DNA from: JACQFK01 sp036383955
GTDB taxonomy: Bacteria > Planctomycetota > MHYJ01 > JACPRB01
NCBI GenBank assembly: GCA_036383955.1
Contig: DASVNH010000219.1
Span: 1 to 64,000 of the forward strand
DNA length: 64,000 nucleotides
Direction: 5' to 3'
This document shows positions 24,360 through 32,378 of this stretch, one piece after another (position 1 is the stretch's first letter; each line of letters begins with the position of its first letter). The notes beneath the pieces were generated by a model. That model saw only the letters and a program-made list of their open reading frames with translations. It was not told where the DNA came from and made no database searches. Position numbers and translations under genes: made by a program.

Positions 24360-24818
24360 CTAGATCTTAGATTCCGGATCCGTCGCGCGAACGACGATCC
24401 GGTTGCCTTCCACCTTGACGACCTTCACGGCCGTGCCCCGCGCCACCAGCTCGCCGGCCGTCACCACGTCGATCCGGCGGCCGTCGATCGCCACCACCCC
24501 GGCGGGGCGCAGCTCGGTGACCGACTCGCCCTGCTTGCCGGCCAGCGCCGCGTAGTCGCTCGCGAAGGACGACCCGCCCTCCAGCGTCGACTTCAGCGTC
24601 ATGCGCTTCATGCCGGTGAGCAGCGCCAGCGGGCCCACGATCACCGCCAGGACGATCTGGGCCATCCCGATCGCCCAATGGTGCCGGAAGCCGAAGAAGA
24701 CCGACGTCCCGATCATCCCCAGGCCGATCAGGCCCATGACGAGGCCCGGCAGGAACGCCTCCGCCGTGATCAGCGCGAGGCCCGCCATGTACAGGACGGC
24801 GACCAGCCAGAGGTCCAT
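24360..24818 (-). CDS. Short NfeD-like membrane protein
   Basis: The 152-aa protein has three or four hydrophobic segments (LVAVLYMAGLALITAEAFLP; IGMAQIVLAVIVGPLALLT). An OB-fold NfeD domain (LRPAGVVAIDGRRIDVVTAGEL ... VKVVKVEGNRIVVR, in two strands) ends it. It acts with FloA. Its last codons and TAG stop are built from a GAATCTAAGATCTAGAATCT-like repeat related to the one at 31677-31777. Confidence 0.85.
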   Translation of the reverse strand: MDLWLVAVLYMAGLALITAEAFLPGLVMGLIGLGMIGTSVFFGFRHHWAIGMAQIVLAVIVGPLALLTGMKRMTLKSTLEGGSSFASDYAALAGKQGESVTELRPAGVVAIDGRRIDVVTAGELVARGTAVKVVKVEGNRIVVRATDPESKI

Positions 24819-24821
24819 CGT

Positions 24822-26282
24822 TCAGCGCTTCGTCCGCGCCACCACGATCCGCATGCCTTCCACCCGCAGGATCTCCACCGGCTCGCCCTGCGCGATGAAT
24901 TCGCCTTCGGCGACCACGTCCAGGATCTGGCCGTCGACCGAGATCTTTCCGCCCGGCCGCAGCGGCGTCGTCGCGTGGCCGTGCCGGCCCGCGAGGTCGG
25001 GGGACGTCGACGTCCCCGGCGCCGCGCCGACGAGCTCCGTCTGGAGGACCAGCCGGTTGGCGACGGGAACCTTCGGCAGGAAGCGCAGGACGAACAGGAA
25101 GAGCACGGAGGCCGTCGCCAGCGACGTGAGCGTGCGGCCGACGGAGCTGAGGAGGACGTCGACCTCCCACGGCGCGCCCTGGGTGTCCGGCAGGGTGAAG
25201 CCCTGTAGGGAGAGGATGAGGCCGGCCGCGGCGCAGACGGCGCCGAGGATGGCGAGGATGCCGCCGGTGGGGAGGAGGAGGATCTCGACGAGGACGAGGC
25301 CGACGCCGATCGCGAAGAGGACGATGTCGGTCGCCTCGGCGAGGCCGGCGAGGCTGTGCCCGAAGAAGAACAGGAGCAGGCAGACGGCGCCGAGCACGCC
25401 GGGAACGCCGAAGCCCGGCGTCTTGAACTCGATCCAGAGGCCGACGACGCCGATCACGAGGAGGATCATGGCGACGCCGCCCGAAGTGATGAAGCCCACG
25501 AAGTTCTCGGACCAGCTGGGGACGACGTGGATCTCCGCGGCCGCCGCCAGGCCGTGGTCCTTCCAGATCTCCTCGCGGCTCCGGACGATCTTGCCCATGC
25601 CGGCGTCGACGACCTGCCGGTCGGTCAGGGTGAGGAGCTTGTCCTTGCTGTCGAAGGGAACGCGGGGGACGTCGAACGTCTTCCCTTCGCCGCGGATCTT
25701 GTCGATCTCGCCCACGGTGAGGTAGAGCTTCTTGCCGTCGACGAGGACTTCGAAGACTTCCAGGTCGCGGTCGACCATGGCGACGGCGAGGTTGGGCGGA
25801 TAGCCGTTCTGCTCGGCGCGGGCCCGGAACTTCTCTCGGAACCCGGAGACGTACTTTTCCTCGACCGCGGTGGCGCCCTCCGGGCCCTGCTGGACCACCG
25901 CCGCGGCGCCGATGACGGTGCCCGGGTACATGTAGAGCTTCTTGCAGGACAGGGCCAGGAACGCGCCGGCGGACCACGCGGCGCCGAGCGAGTCTCCCGA
26001 TTCGGCGGGGCGGATGAAGGCGGCCGTCGGGACGGTCAGGGCGGTCATGGCCTCGCCCATGGCGAGGGTGTGGTCGACGCGGCCGCCGGGGGTGTCGATC
26101 TCGAAGATGACCAGGGCGGGCTTGGCGTCGCCCATCTCCTTGATGGCGCGGCGGACGAGGGCGAGATTGGGGGTGTCGATCGGTCCGTGGATGGGGACGA
26201 CGACGACCCGGGCCGGCGCGGCCGCGGGGGCGGCGACGTCCTGGGCGGCGGCGCTCAGGAGGAGGGCGAGGGTTCCTATCAT
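24822..26282 (-). CDS. Long NfeD protein: ClpP-class membrane serine protease fused to NfeD domain
   Basis: The 486-aa protein has a signal-like start and a ClpP/1510-N-type protease domain at about 25-230. The likely nucleophile Ser lies in AWSAGAFLALSCKKLY and a Lys follows in VEEKYVSGFR. Four membrane helices span about 255-370, and the protein ends with an OB-fold (GGKISVDGQILDVVAEGEF). Long NfeD homologues cleave stomatin/flotillin C-termini. First gene of the nfeD-nfeD-floA operon; TAGAAT lies 9 bases before the ATG. Confidence 0.9.
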   Translation of the reverse strand: MIGTLALLLSAAAQDVAAPAAAPARVVVVPIHGPIDTPNLALVRRAIKEMGDAKPALVIFEIDTPGGRVDHTLAMGEAMTALTVPTAAFIRPAESGDSLGAAWSAGAFLALSCKKLYMYPGTVIGAAAVVQQGPEGATAVEEKYVSGFREKFRARAEQNGYPPNLAVAMVDRDLEVFEVLVDGKKLYLTVGEIDKIRGEGKTFDVPRVPFDSKDKLLTLTDRQVVDAGMGKIVRSREEIWKDHGLAAAAEIHVVPSWSENFVGFITSGGVAMILLVIGVVGLWIEFKTPGFGVPGVLGAVCLLLFFFGHSLAGLAEATDIVLFAIGVGLVLVEILLLPTGGILAILGAVCAAAGLILSLQGFTLPDTQGAPWEVDVLLSSVGRTLTSLATASVLFLFVLRFLPKVPVANRLVLQTELVGAAPGTSTSPDLAGRHGHATTPLRPGGKISVDGQILDVVAEGEFIAQGEPVEILRVEGMRIVVARTKR

Positions 26283-26291
26283 TCCGAACCG

Positions 26292-26297
26292 ATTCTA
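26292..26297 (-). promoter_or_regulatory. Candidate -10 hexamer TAGAAT of the nfeD-floA operon
   Basis: TAGAAT on the minus strand lies 9 bases before the ATG at 26282, giving at most a 2-3 base leader. Confidence 0.4.
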
Positions 26298-26345
26298 TCC
26301 GAAGGGGGGACGGGAACCAAGGGCGGCCCGTAACGGGGAAAAGAA

Positions 26346-26379
26346 AACGGGCCGTCCGGATCGCTCCGGACGGCCCGTT
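26346..26379 (-). terminator. Intrinsic terminator of the YHS/thioredoxin-like gene
   Basis: A perfect 15-bp stem (26346-26360 with 26365-26379) closes a 4-base loop. On the minus strand it is followed by TTTTCTTTTCC. It lies 17 bases after the stop of the gene at 26396-26977. Confidence 0.9.
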
Positions 26380-26395
26380 CGTAATCTCGCGGAAA

Positions 26396-26977
26396 CTACT
26401 TCGCCATGGACTTGATGGCGGCGGCGATCGCCGTCTTGACGGCCGCGGGGCCGCCGCTGGTGATCTTCTTGAGCTCCTTGGGGGCCTCGCCGCGGGGGTC
26501 GAGGATGAGCAGCGTGGGCGCCGAGGTGACCTTGTACTTCTTGGCGTCCTCGCCGTTCTTGTCGAAGGTCACGGAGGCGAAGAGGACGTTGCCGAAGGAC
26601 TCGTCGAGCGAGGGGTCGCCGAGCATCTCGCTGAAGAGCTTCGTCTTGCCGCCCGCGTCGCCGAAGAGCAGCACGACCGGCTTGGAGCCCGCCTTGCCGT
26701 CCTTGAGAGCCTCGGCTTCCGAGGCCACGCCCGTGCGGGGCTGGGGGCCCGCCAGGCCCGGGATGTTCGACACGAACTTTTCGGGATTCGACTCGAACTG
26801 GCCCTTGCAGTTGCCGCAGCAGAGGCCGACGGTCTTGCCCTTGTAGACCGCCGTGATGCCCGGCTTGATGGGCGTGCCGCCCTTGACGGGGCACGTGTCG
26901 TTGATCGGCTTGCCCTGGACCGCCCAGACCAAGCCCGCGGCGGCCAACAGGGCCGCGCCCGCTCCGAGAATCTTCAT
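26396..26977 (-). CDS. Exported YHS-like plus thioredoxin-like protein
   Basis: The 193-aa protein has a signal peptide (MKILGAGAALLAAAGLVWA). A YHS/TRASH-like metal-binding module follows at about 25-70 (DTCPVKGGTPIKPGITAVY, LCCGNCKGQFESNPEKF). The C-terminal domain of about 110 residues looks like a thioredoxin-fold protein with KPVVLLFGDAG, VTSAPTLLILDPRG and no CxxC, so it is probably not a redox enzyme. The combination suggests metal sensing or delivery in the periplasm. The ATG at 26977 is chosen for its GGGGAGAAG ribosome site. Confidence 0.75.
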   Translation of the reverse strand: MKILGAGAALLAAAGLVWAVQGKPINDTCPVKGGTPIKPGITAVYKGKTVGLCCGNCKGQFESNPEKFVSNIPGLAGPQPRTGVASEAEALKDGKAGSKPVVLLFGDAGGKTKLFSEMLGDPSLDESFGNVLFASVTFDKNGEDAKKYKVTSAPTLLILDPRGEAPKELKKITSGGPAAVKTAIAAAIKSMAK

Positions 26978-27076
26978 GATCTTCTCCCCGTTTAACAGTC
27001 TTGATACCCAACGGCGCCGGCCCCTCCAAAGTATCCGCAAAAGGAATGTTCCAAATCGGGCGGTTCAATGCGACCC

Positions 27077-27214
27077 CTAGCAGGCTGCTGAAAAAAGCAT
27101 TGGGCAATAGGCATTAGGCATTGGCGGGGCCGTTCCCCCTCGGGGGGACAAGGGGGGACGGGTCTGCTAATGCCAATGGCCCAATGCCTATTGCCTTTTT
27201 CGGCAGCCTGCTAG
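27077..27214. mobile_element. 138-bp MITE-like palindromic element with CTAG ends
   Basis: The ends CTAGCAGGCTGCTGAAAAA and its complement are inverted. The complementarity continues inward through GCATTGGGCAATAGGCATTAG with a few gaps, and a G/C-rich centre forms the loop. CTAG at both ends could be a target duplication. It has no coding capacity. The TAG of the right end acts as stop codon for the gene at 27211-27621. Confidence 0.65.
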
Positions 27215-27621
27215 ATCGCGACCGTGCCGAAGCCTTCGAAAGAATGCAGGGCGTGGTGAGCCCGCATGAACAGGTCAGCACAATCCTCGCAGAGGAAGAG
27301 CTTGATCGGTCCGCCCGGTCTGGGCCTGATGTTCGCGATGGACGCCCCGCACGCGGCACAAGGCCCCTCGCCGTTCCGCCGATCCTCGGTGATGCTTCCT
27401 TCTCGGAGAGCCGCCAGCTTTCGCAGACCCGCTTCGTACTCGTCTATGGCAAGGGCGATGAACTGCTTTGCTTGGAACCCCTTCGCGTTCAACTCCCGCA
27501 GTTCCGCCAGGAGCGGCAGGCATTCCTTAAGGATCTCGGCCCGTGCCCGGCTGGGGGCGACGGTCATCCGTTGTCCCCGGACCATGAGGCCGTCGAAGTA
27601 GGTTGGACGCCCGGAACACAT
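27211..27621 (-). CDS. Zinc-ribbon-like hypothetical protein, probably truncated by the MITE
   Basis: The 136-aa reading frame contains a helical part (ARAEILKECLPLLAELRELN) and a four-Cys zinc motif: CAAC and, 18 residues later, CEDC. It ends GFGTVAI exactly at the TAG of the MITE terminus, so the original C-terminus is probably lost or shortened. The start is uncertain; internal ATGs at about 27585 and 27567 are alternatives. No family recognised. Confidence 0.5.
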   Translation of the reverse strand: MCSGRPTYFDGLMVRGQRMTVAPSRARAEILKECLPLLAELRELNAKGFQAKQFIALAIDEYEAGLRKLAALREGSITEDRRNGEGPCAACGASIANIRPRPGGPIKLFLCEDCADLFMRAHHALHSFEGFGTVAI

Positions 27622-27677
27622 GCGGAGTGTCGGGGTGATCCATCTCGAGCATGGCCGCGGACCTTCCTGAAAAAGAA

Positions 27678-27709
27678 AAGGACCCGGCCCCTCGCGGAGC
27701 CGGGTCCTT
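27678..27709 (-). terminator. Intrinsic terminator of the large HEAT-repeat gene
   Basis: An 11-bp perfect stem (27678-27688 with 27699-27709) is followed on the minus strand by TTTTCTTTTT. It lies 27 bases after the stop at 27737. Confidence 0.85.
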
Positions 27710-27736
27710 CCGTAGTTTCCTGTACCTGTCCCCGGT

Positions 27737-30250
27737 TTAGGGGTCGTCGGCCGTGTAGGTGTCGCGCGCGACCCGGCGGGCCTTGGCGGCGTCGCGGCGC
27801 TGCTCGACCGAGAGGGTGGCGTTGCCCACCGCCTCGCCGACCGCGAACTCGATGTCGTAGTCCCCGTCCTTGAGGTTCTTCACCAGCACCTCGAAGACCT
27901 CCTTCACGGGCGACACGCCCGTCTTCCGGAAGACCTCCGAGAGCGCCTTGCCGCTCGCCAGCCGCACGCCCTTCTGGCGCGCCGCCTTCTCCGCGTCGGC
28001 GTCCTTGTCCTCGACGACCTTCGCCAGGACGTCGATCGCCCGCTGGTCGCCGAAGCGTCCCAGCGCCCGCGCCGAGGGGATCCGGATGAAGTCCTCGCGC
28101 AGCGGGTCCGGCGCCACCGTCTTGATCAGCGCCTCGACCGCGTCGCGGTACGGATAGAGCGTGTTGGTCGGATCGACGTCCGCCAGGGCCTCGGCCGCGT
28201 CCCGGGCGATCTCGTCCGCGCGGTCCTTCGAGTCCTTCTTCGCCTCGGGGAGGTCGAAGGCCTTCTCCAGCAGGGCCTGCAGGCCGAGCTTGTCGGCGTC
28301 CTTGCCGATCACCGCGAAGGCGGTGCCCTTCTCCAGGTACTCCTTGCCGGCGTCCGCGACTTCCTGGGGATTGTCGCCGAGCACCAGGCGCGGGATGTTC
28401 TTCGTGCGCACGTCGTCGCGCAGGGTGTCGAACACCGTCTCCACGATCTGCTTGCGGGTGTCGGCCTCGCGGAAGTAGACCTGGGCGCAGATCTTCTTCT
28501 GCACGATGATGAGGTCTTCCGTGGGGAACTGCTTGGCCTTGATGATGCCCTCGGAGCCCGAGGCGGCGATCACCGGGAAGATGTTGATCGAGGCCAGCAT
28601 CTTCTTGAAGCTGTTGATGAAGTTCCGGTCGTTGTCGTCCTGGATGTCGTAGATGACCAGGGCGACCCGCACGCCCTGCTCGCCGAGGGCGTCGATCAGG
28701 TTCGGGATCACCAGCTCCATGCCGACCTTCCGGCGCTGCGGGTTGAGGGCGACCATGGCGCGGGCGGCGGCGTAGCGGACGCGCTTGTCCTCGTTGGTGA
28801 GCGCCTCGATGAGCGGGAAGCCCATCGTGCCGTCGCCGCCCTTTTCGGCCTTGGCCTCTTCTTCCTTCTTCTCGGCGTCGGGCGCGGGGGCCGGCGCGGG
28901 CAGGTCCTCGGCGCGGCCCATCTCCGCGATCGCGTCGATGCAGGCCTTCGCCACCAGGTAGTTGCCGTCGGTCAACGAGCGCGCCAGGCCCTCGTAGATC
29001 GAGCGCTTGCCGGGCGTCTGGCCCACCACGTTCGTGCGCAGCGTCTTGGCCAGCTTGAGCTTCTTCCAGTACTCGACCACCACCTTCTGGACGTCCATGT
29101 CGCTCGCCGCGCCGTCGATCTTGCCCTTCAGGTCGGCGAGGTTCGCGGTGTTCAGGCCCTCGGTCTCGCCGAGGAGCTTCACGAGGCCGTCCTTGTCCAG
29201 CTCGCCGACTTTCAGGGCGTCGACGGCCGCGTCCACCGCCGCCTCGGCCTCGAGGGCCTGGGCGAACTCGACGCAGGCGAGGAGGCTGAGCGCCGAGAAG
29301 CCGGTGCTCGCGTCCTTGTAGGCGGGGTCCAGCTCCAGGAGGTCGAAGAGGGCCTCCTCGGCCAGCTGCTCGTTGTAGGCGTAGCGGGCGACCTTGCGCT
29401 CGGTGAGGACGTCCTTCTCGGCGTCCCACTTCCAGATCAGGTACGCGCGCTGCCAGGTGTAGATCACGCTGGAGTGGCCGTAGTAGAACTTCGTGGCCAG
29501 CTCATAGTAGTAGTCGGTCGCCTTGCGCCACTGGGCCGCGTCCTTCGTCCGGATGATCTTGCGCAGCGACTCGTTGGCGAACTTCTTCACCTCGGGCTTT
29601 TCGTTGGGGTTCTCGACGGCCCACTTCAGCGCCGGGATGGCCCGCTCGTCCTTGATGTTGCCCAGGACGATCGCGGCGTTCTGGCGCATCGTGTCGTTCT
29701 TGGAGTCCAGCGCCTCGATCAGGGCGAGGGAGCCGTCCACGCCGATCTCGGTGAGGAGCAGGATCACGCGCGAGCGGTACTTGTCGTCCTGGGGGTTGCC
29801 CAGGGAGGGCAGCACGAAGCGCACGCAGTAGGGGCCGAAGTTCTTCAGGTGCCAGAAGCCGTTCCGCCAGACCTCGTGCGACTCGCTCTTGAGGTCCTCG
29901 ATGTACTTGAGGACGACTTCCTTCTTCTCCCGCAGCGGCTCGCCCGGCTTGGCCAGCTCGAAGAGCCGGCGGCCGATGTCCTGCATCGGGCGCTCGGGGC
30001 TGTTCATCATGCCGGCGACGATGTTCTCGCCCGCCCGCTTGATGAAGGCGTAGACCTGGTCCGAGTCCGGCTTCATCTGGAAGGCCTCCTCGAACTTCGA
30101 GGACGCCTCCTGGTACTTGCCGCGCTTGTAAAGGTCCATGCCCTCCTGGAGGGCGACGCGGACCTTGTCGCCGAACCCTTCATCCTGCGCCCCCGCGGAG
30201 GGCAGGATCGCGGCGACCGCCAGAGACAGCAGGACCCAGCGCTTCAGCAT
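27737..30250 (-). CDS. Large secreted HEAT/TPR-repeat protein
   Basis: The 837-aa protein has a signal peptide (MLKRWVLLSLAVAAILPSAGA) and a TPR-like helical pair at about 30-65 (GMDLYKRGKYQEASSKFEEA). HEAT repeats recur from about 110 to the end (e.g. IALIEALDSKN-like units, NAAIVLGNIKDERAIPAL, RIPSARALGRFGDQRAIDVL). A central Rossmann-like stretch (ALVIYDIQDDNDRNFI) interrupts the helices at about 520-620. The C-terminus is Lys/Asp-rich. A scaffold role outside the cytoplasm is likely. The ribosome site GGGGAG precedes the ATG. Confidence 0.75.
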   Translation of the reverse strand: MLKRWVLLSLAVAAILPSAGAQDEGFGDKVRVALQEGMDLYKRGKYQEASSKFEEAFQMKPDSDQVYAFIKRAGENIVAGMMNSPERPMQDIGRRLFELAKPGEPLREKKEVVLKYIEDLKSESHEVWRNGFWHLKNFGPYCVRFVLPSLGNPQDDKYRSRVILLLTEIGVDGSLALIEALDSKNDTMRQNAAIVLGNIKDERAIPALKWAVENPNEKPEVKKFANESLRKIIRTKDAAQWRKATDYYYELATKFYYGHSSVIYTWQRAYLIWKWDAEKDVLTERKVARYAYNEQLAEEALFDLLELDPAYKDASTGFSALSLLACVEFAQALEAEAAVDAAVDALKVGELDKDGLVKLLGETEGLNTANLADLKGKIDGAASDMDVQKVVVEYWKKLKLAKTLRTNVVGQTPGKRSIYEGLARSLTDGNYLVAKACIDAIAEMGRAEDLPAPAPAPDAEKKEEEAKAEKGGDGTMGFPLIEALTNEDKRVRYAAARAMVALNPQRRKVGMELVIPNLIDALGEQGVRVALVIYDIQDDNDRNFINSFKKMLASINIFPVIAASGSEGIIKAKQFPTEDLIIVQKKICAQVYFREADTRKQIVETVFDTLRDDVRTKNIPRLVLGDNPQEVADAGKEYLEKGTAFAVIGKDADKLGLQALLEKAFDLPEAKKDSKDRADEIARDAAEALADVDPTNTLYPYRDAVEALIKTVAPDPLREDFIRIPSARALGRFGDQRAIDVLAKVVEDKDADAEKAARQKGVRLASGKALSEVFRKTGVSPVKEVFEVLVKNLKDGDYDIEFAVGEAVGNATLSVEQRRDAAKARRVARDTYTADDP

Positions 30251-30301
30251 GGCATTCTCCCCAGAGTGTCCGAACCCCGTTGATTCTCGGTCCGCCCGGT
30301 T

Positions 30302-31615
30302 TTATGTCAACGAAAAAGACACGATCCGCTCGTTGCGGAGGAGGTCGTCGATCGACTCCCGCTGCGTCACGACCTGGTCCTCCTTGCCCGCCACCACCAC
30401 CTCGCACGGCCGGGGGTGCGAGTTGTAATTCGACGCCATCACGTACCCGTACGCCCCCGCCGAGAAGACGCACACGAGGTCGCCCCGCTTCAGGGGGGGC
30501 AGGCGGCGCTCCTTCGCGAAGAAGTCGCCGCTCTCGCAGATGGGACCCACGACGTCCGTCGGGGACGTCGCCCCCGTCCACTGCTCCTCGTCCGGCACCT
30601 CTCCCGAGTGCGCCGCGTCCGTCTTCACCGGCCAGACCCGGTGATACGCGCTATACAAAGTAGGACGGATCAAGTCGTTCATTCCCGCGTCGCAAATGAC
30701 AAATTTCTTGTCCCCGGATTCCTTCACGTAGAGCACCCGGGTGAGGAGGACCCCGGCGTTGCCCACGATGAAGCGCCCGGGCTCCAGCAGCACCTTGCAG
30801 TTCATCTTCCGGATGATGGGGATGATCGCCGCCGCGATCTCCTTCACCGGCCTGGCCAGCTTGTCCTTGTACCAGATGCCGAAGCCGCCCCCGATGTCCA
30901 GCCACTCGATCGGCGCCCCCAGCGCGCGCGCCTCCGGCAGGAAGGCCGCGATCTTGTTCATCGTCTCGACGTACGGCTCGACCTTCGTGATCTGGCTGCC
31001 GATGTGGACGTGGAGACCCGACATCCGGATGTTCTTGAGCTGGGCCGCCTTGCCCAGGATCTTCCGGGCCCGGTCGAGGTCGACCCCGAACTTGGTCTCC
31101 TTCTTGCCCGTCGCGATGTAGGTGTGGGTCTGGGGGTCGACGTCCGGGTTCACCCGCAGCGCGATCTGCGCGACCATGTTGCGCGCGCCCGCCAGGCGGT
31201 CGATGTTCTCCAGCTCCGCCTCGCTCTCCACGTTGAAGAGCAGGATCCCCTTCTCCAGGGCCAGGTTGATCTCGTCGTCGGCCTTGCCGACGCCGGCGAA
31301 CACGATCTTCTGGGGGTCCGCGCCGATCTTGAGGGCGCGGATCAGCTCGCCGCCCGACACGACGTCGAAGCCCGACCCCTCGTCCTTCATGATCTTGAGG
31401 ATGGACAGGTTCGAGTTCGCCTTGATCGAGTAGCAGATGAGGGGCTGCTGGGTGAGGTCGCCCGCCGAGGCGAACGCGTCCCGGATCTTCCGGTAGTGCT
31501 CGAGGATGGTCCGCCCCGAATAGACGTACAGGGGCGTCCCGTGCTTCTCGGCCAGCTTGGCGGCCGGGACGTCCTCCACCATGAGCTCGCCGCGCTGGTA
31601 GTTGAAGTAATCCAC
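30302..31615 (-). CDS. lysA: Diaminopimelate decarboxylase
   Basis: The 437-aa PLP enzyme carries YSIKAN with the PLP Lys at about 65, HVHIGSQI, DIGGGFGIWY, the phosphate site EPGRFIVGNAG, and the substrate/dimer Cys motif ICESGDFFAKER plus GAYGYVMASNYN. It makes L-lysine from meso-diaminopimelate, the last step of the pathway. It starts at GTG 31615 with AAGGAG ten bases upstream. No other lysine gene is near. Confidence 0.95.
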   Translation of the reverse strand: MDYFNYQRGELMVEDVPAAKLAEKHGTPLYVYSGRTILEHYRKIRDAFASAGDLTQQPLICYSIKANSNLSILKIMKDEGSGFDVVSGGELIRALKIGADPQKIVFAGVGKADDEINLALEKGILLFNVESEAELENIDRLAGARNMVAQIALRVNPDVDPQTHTYIATGKKETKFGVDLDRARKILGKAAQLKNIRMSGLHVHIGSQITKVEPYVETMNKIAAFLPEARALGAPIEWLDIGGGFGIWYKDKLARPVKEIAAAIIPIIRKMNCKVLLEPGRFIVGNAGVLLTRVLYVKESGDKKFVICDAGMNDLIRPTLYSAYHRVWPVKTDAAHSGEVPDEEQWTGATSPTDVVGPICESGDFFAKERRLPPLKRGDLVCVFSAGAYGYVMASNYNSHPRPCEVVVAGKEDQVVTQRESIDDLLRNERIVSFSLT

Positions 31616-31676
31616 AAATGCTCCTTACTCGCTCCCCCTCCTCTCCGCTCGGAAGCCGGGGATTATAACCAGGAGA

Positions 31677-31777
31677 CGAATCTGGAATCTAGAATCTAGA
31701 ATCTCGAAGGGATTCCCCCCTCCCCCCGGGGGGCGGGGGGAACTCCCCGAGATTCGAGATTCTAGATTCCAGATTCG
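31677..31777. repeat. 101-bp imperfect palindrome built of GAATCTAGA units
   Basis: Arms 31677-31706 and 31748-31777 match at 29 of 30 positions. The centre is itself a C-run/G-run palindrome. It occupies the divergent gap between lysA and the 93-aa gene. A related GAATCTAGAATC string lies at 24345-24375. It may be a dispersed repeat family. Confidence 0.75.
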
Positions 31778-31785
31778 AGGAAAAA

Positions 31786-32067
31786 ATGGCGGAAGCGCGG
31801 CTGCCCACCCTGAAGGTCGGGACGGACTGGGTCCCGGTCGAGATCGTGTCCGAGGCCCGGGTCGTCATGAGCATGCGCGGCTACGCGCCCGTGCTCGAAG
31901 TGCGCGTCCCGGCGGGAGCGCACATCCTCTACATCTCCTCGAAGTCGATCTCCGAAGCCCTCGAACCCCTGCGCCAGGCCAACGCCGGCAACTTCAGCGG
32001 CCTGAAGCTGAAAGTGCGGAAGGCGTCGGAAGACAAGATGGCGCCCTACGAAGTGGAGAAGGCCTAG
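31786..32067 (+). CDS. Conserved-looking small protein of unknown function
   Basis: The 93-aa protein (MAEARLPTLKVGTDWVPVEI) is beta-rich with one amphipathic helix and no signal peptide. GAGG lies 6 bases before the ATG. The stop shares CTAG with the convergent gene. I recognise no family. Confidence 0.65.
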   Translation: MAEARLPTLKVGTDWVPVEIVSEARVVMSMRGYAPVLEVRVPAGAHILYISSKSISEALEPLRQANAGNFSGLKLKVRKASEDKMAPYEVEKA

Positions 32068-32378
32068 GTTTCGAGGAAGCCGCGCGCGTCGACGCGGAGG
32101 CTTCCCGACCGGGCCAGGTGCAACCAGTACCCCCCGCCTTCGTGCCGCGAGAGCGAGAGGATCTCGTCGATCGCGATCGTCCCGGCCGCCCGCGCCTCTT
32201 CGAGCTTCGACCGAAGCTCCGCGAAGTTGCGGACGTCGGTGAAGGTGAGGTGGACTTGAAAAGGATTGTCCTTGTCGCGGAGATCCACCGCGAGCGAGAC
32301 CTCCGTGTCGCCACGGTACTCCACGTCACGAATCAGTCCGTCGTGGTACTCGTGACGCGTCTTCAATCGCTTCTTCAC
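32064..32378 (-). CDS. Small cytoplasmic protein of unknown function
   Basis: The 104-aa protein starts at GTG 32378 (GTGA overlap) with VKKRLKTRHEYHDGLIRDVE. A beta-strand-rich body follows that resembles YcgL/DUF-like small beta proteins but matches no family I can name. The much longer open frame in the same phase is antisense reading of other genes. It is probably co-transcribed with the upstream secreted protein. Confidence 0.6.
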   Translation of the reverse strand: MKKRLKTRHEYHDGLIRDVEYRGDTEVSLAVDLRDKDNPFQVHLTFTDVRNFAELRSKLEEARAAGTIAIDEILSLSRHEGGGYWLHLARSGSLRVDARGFLET

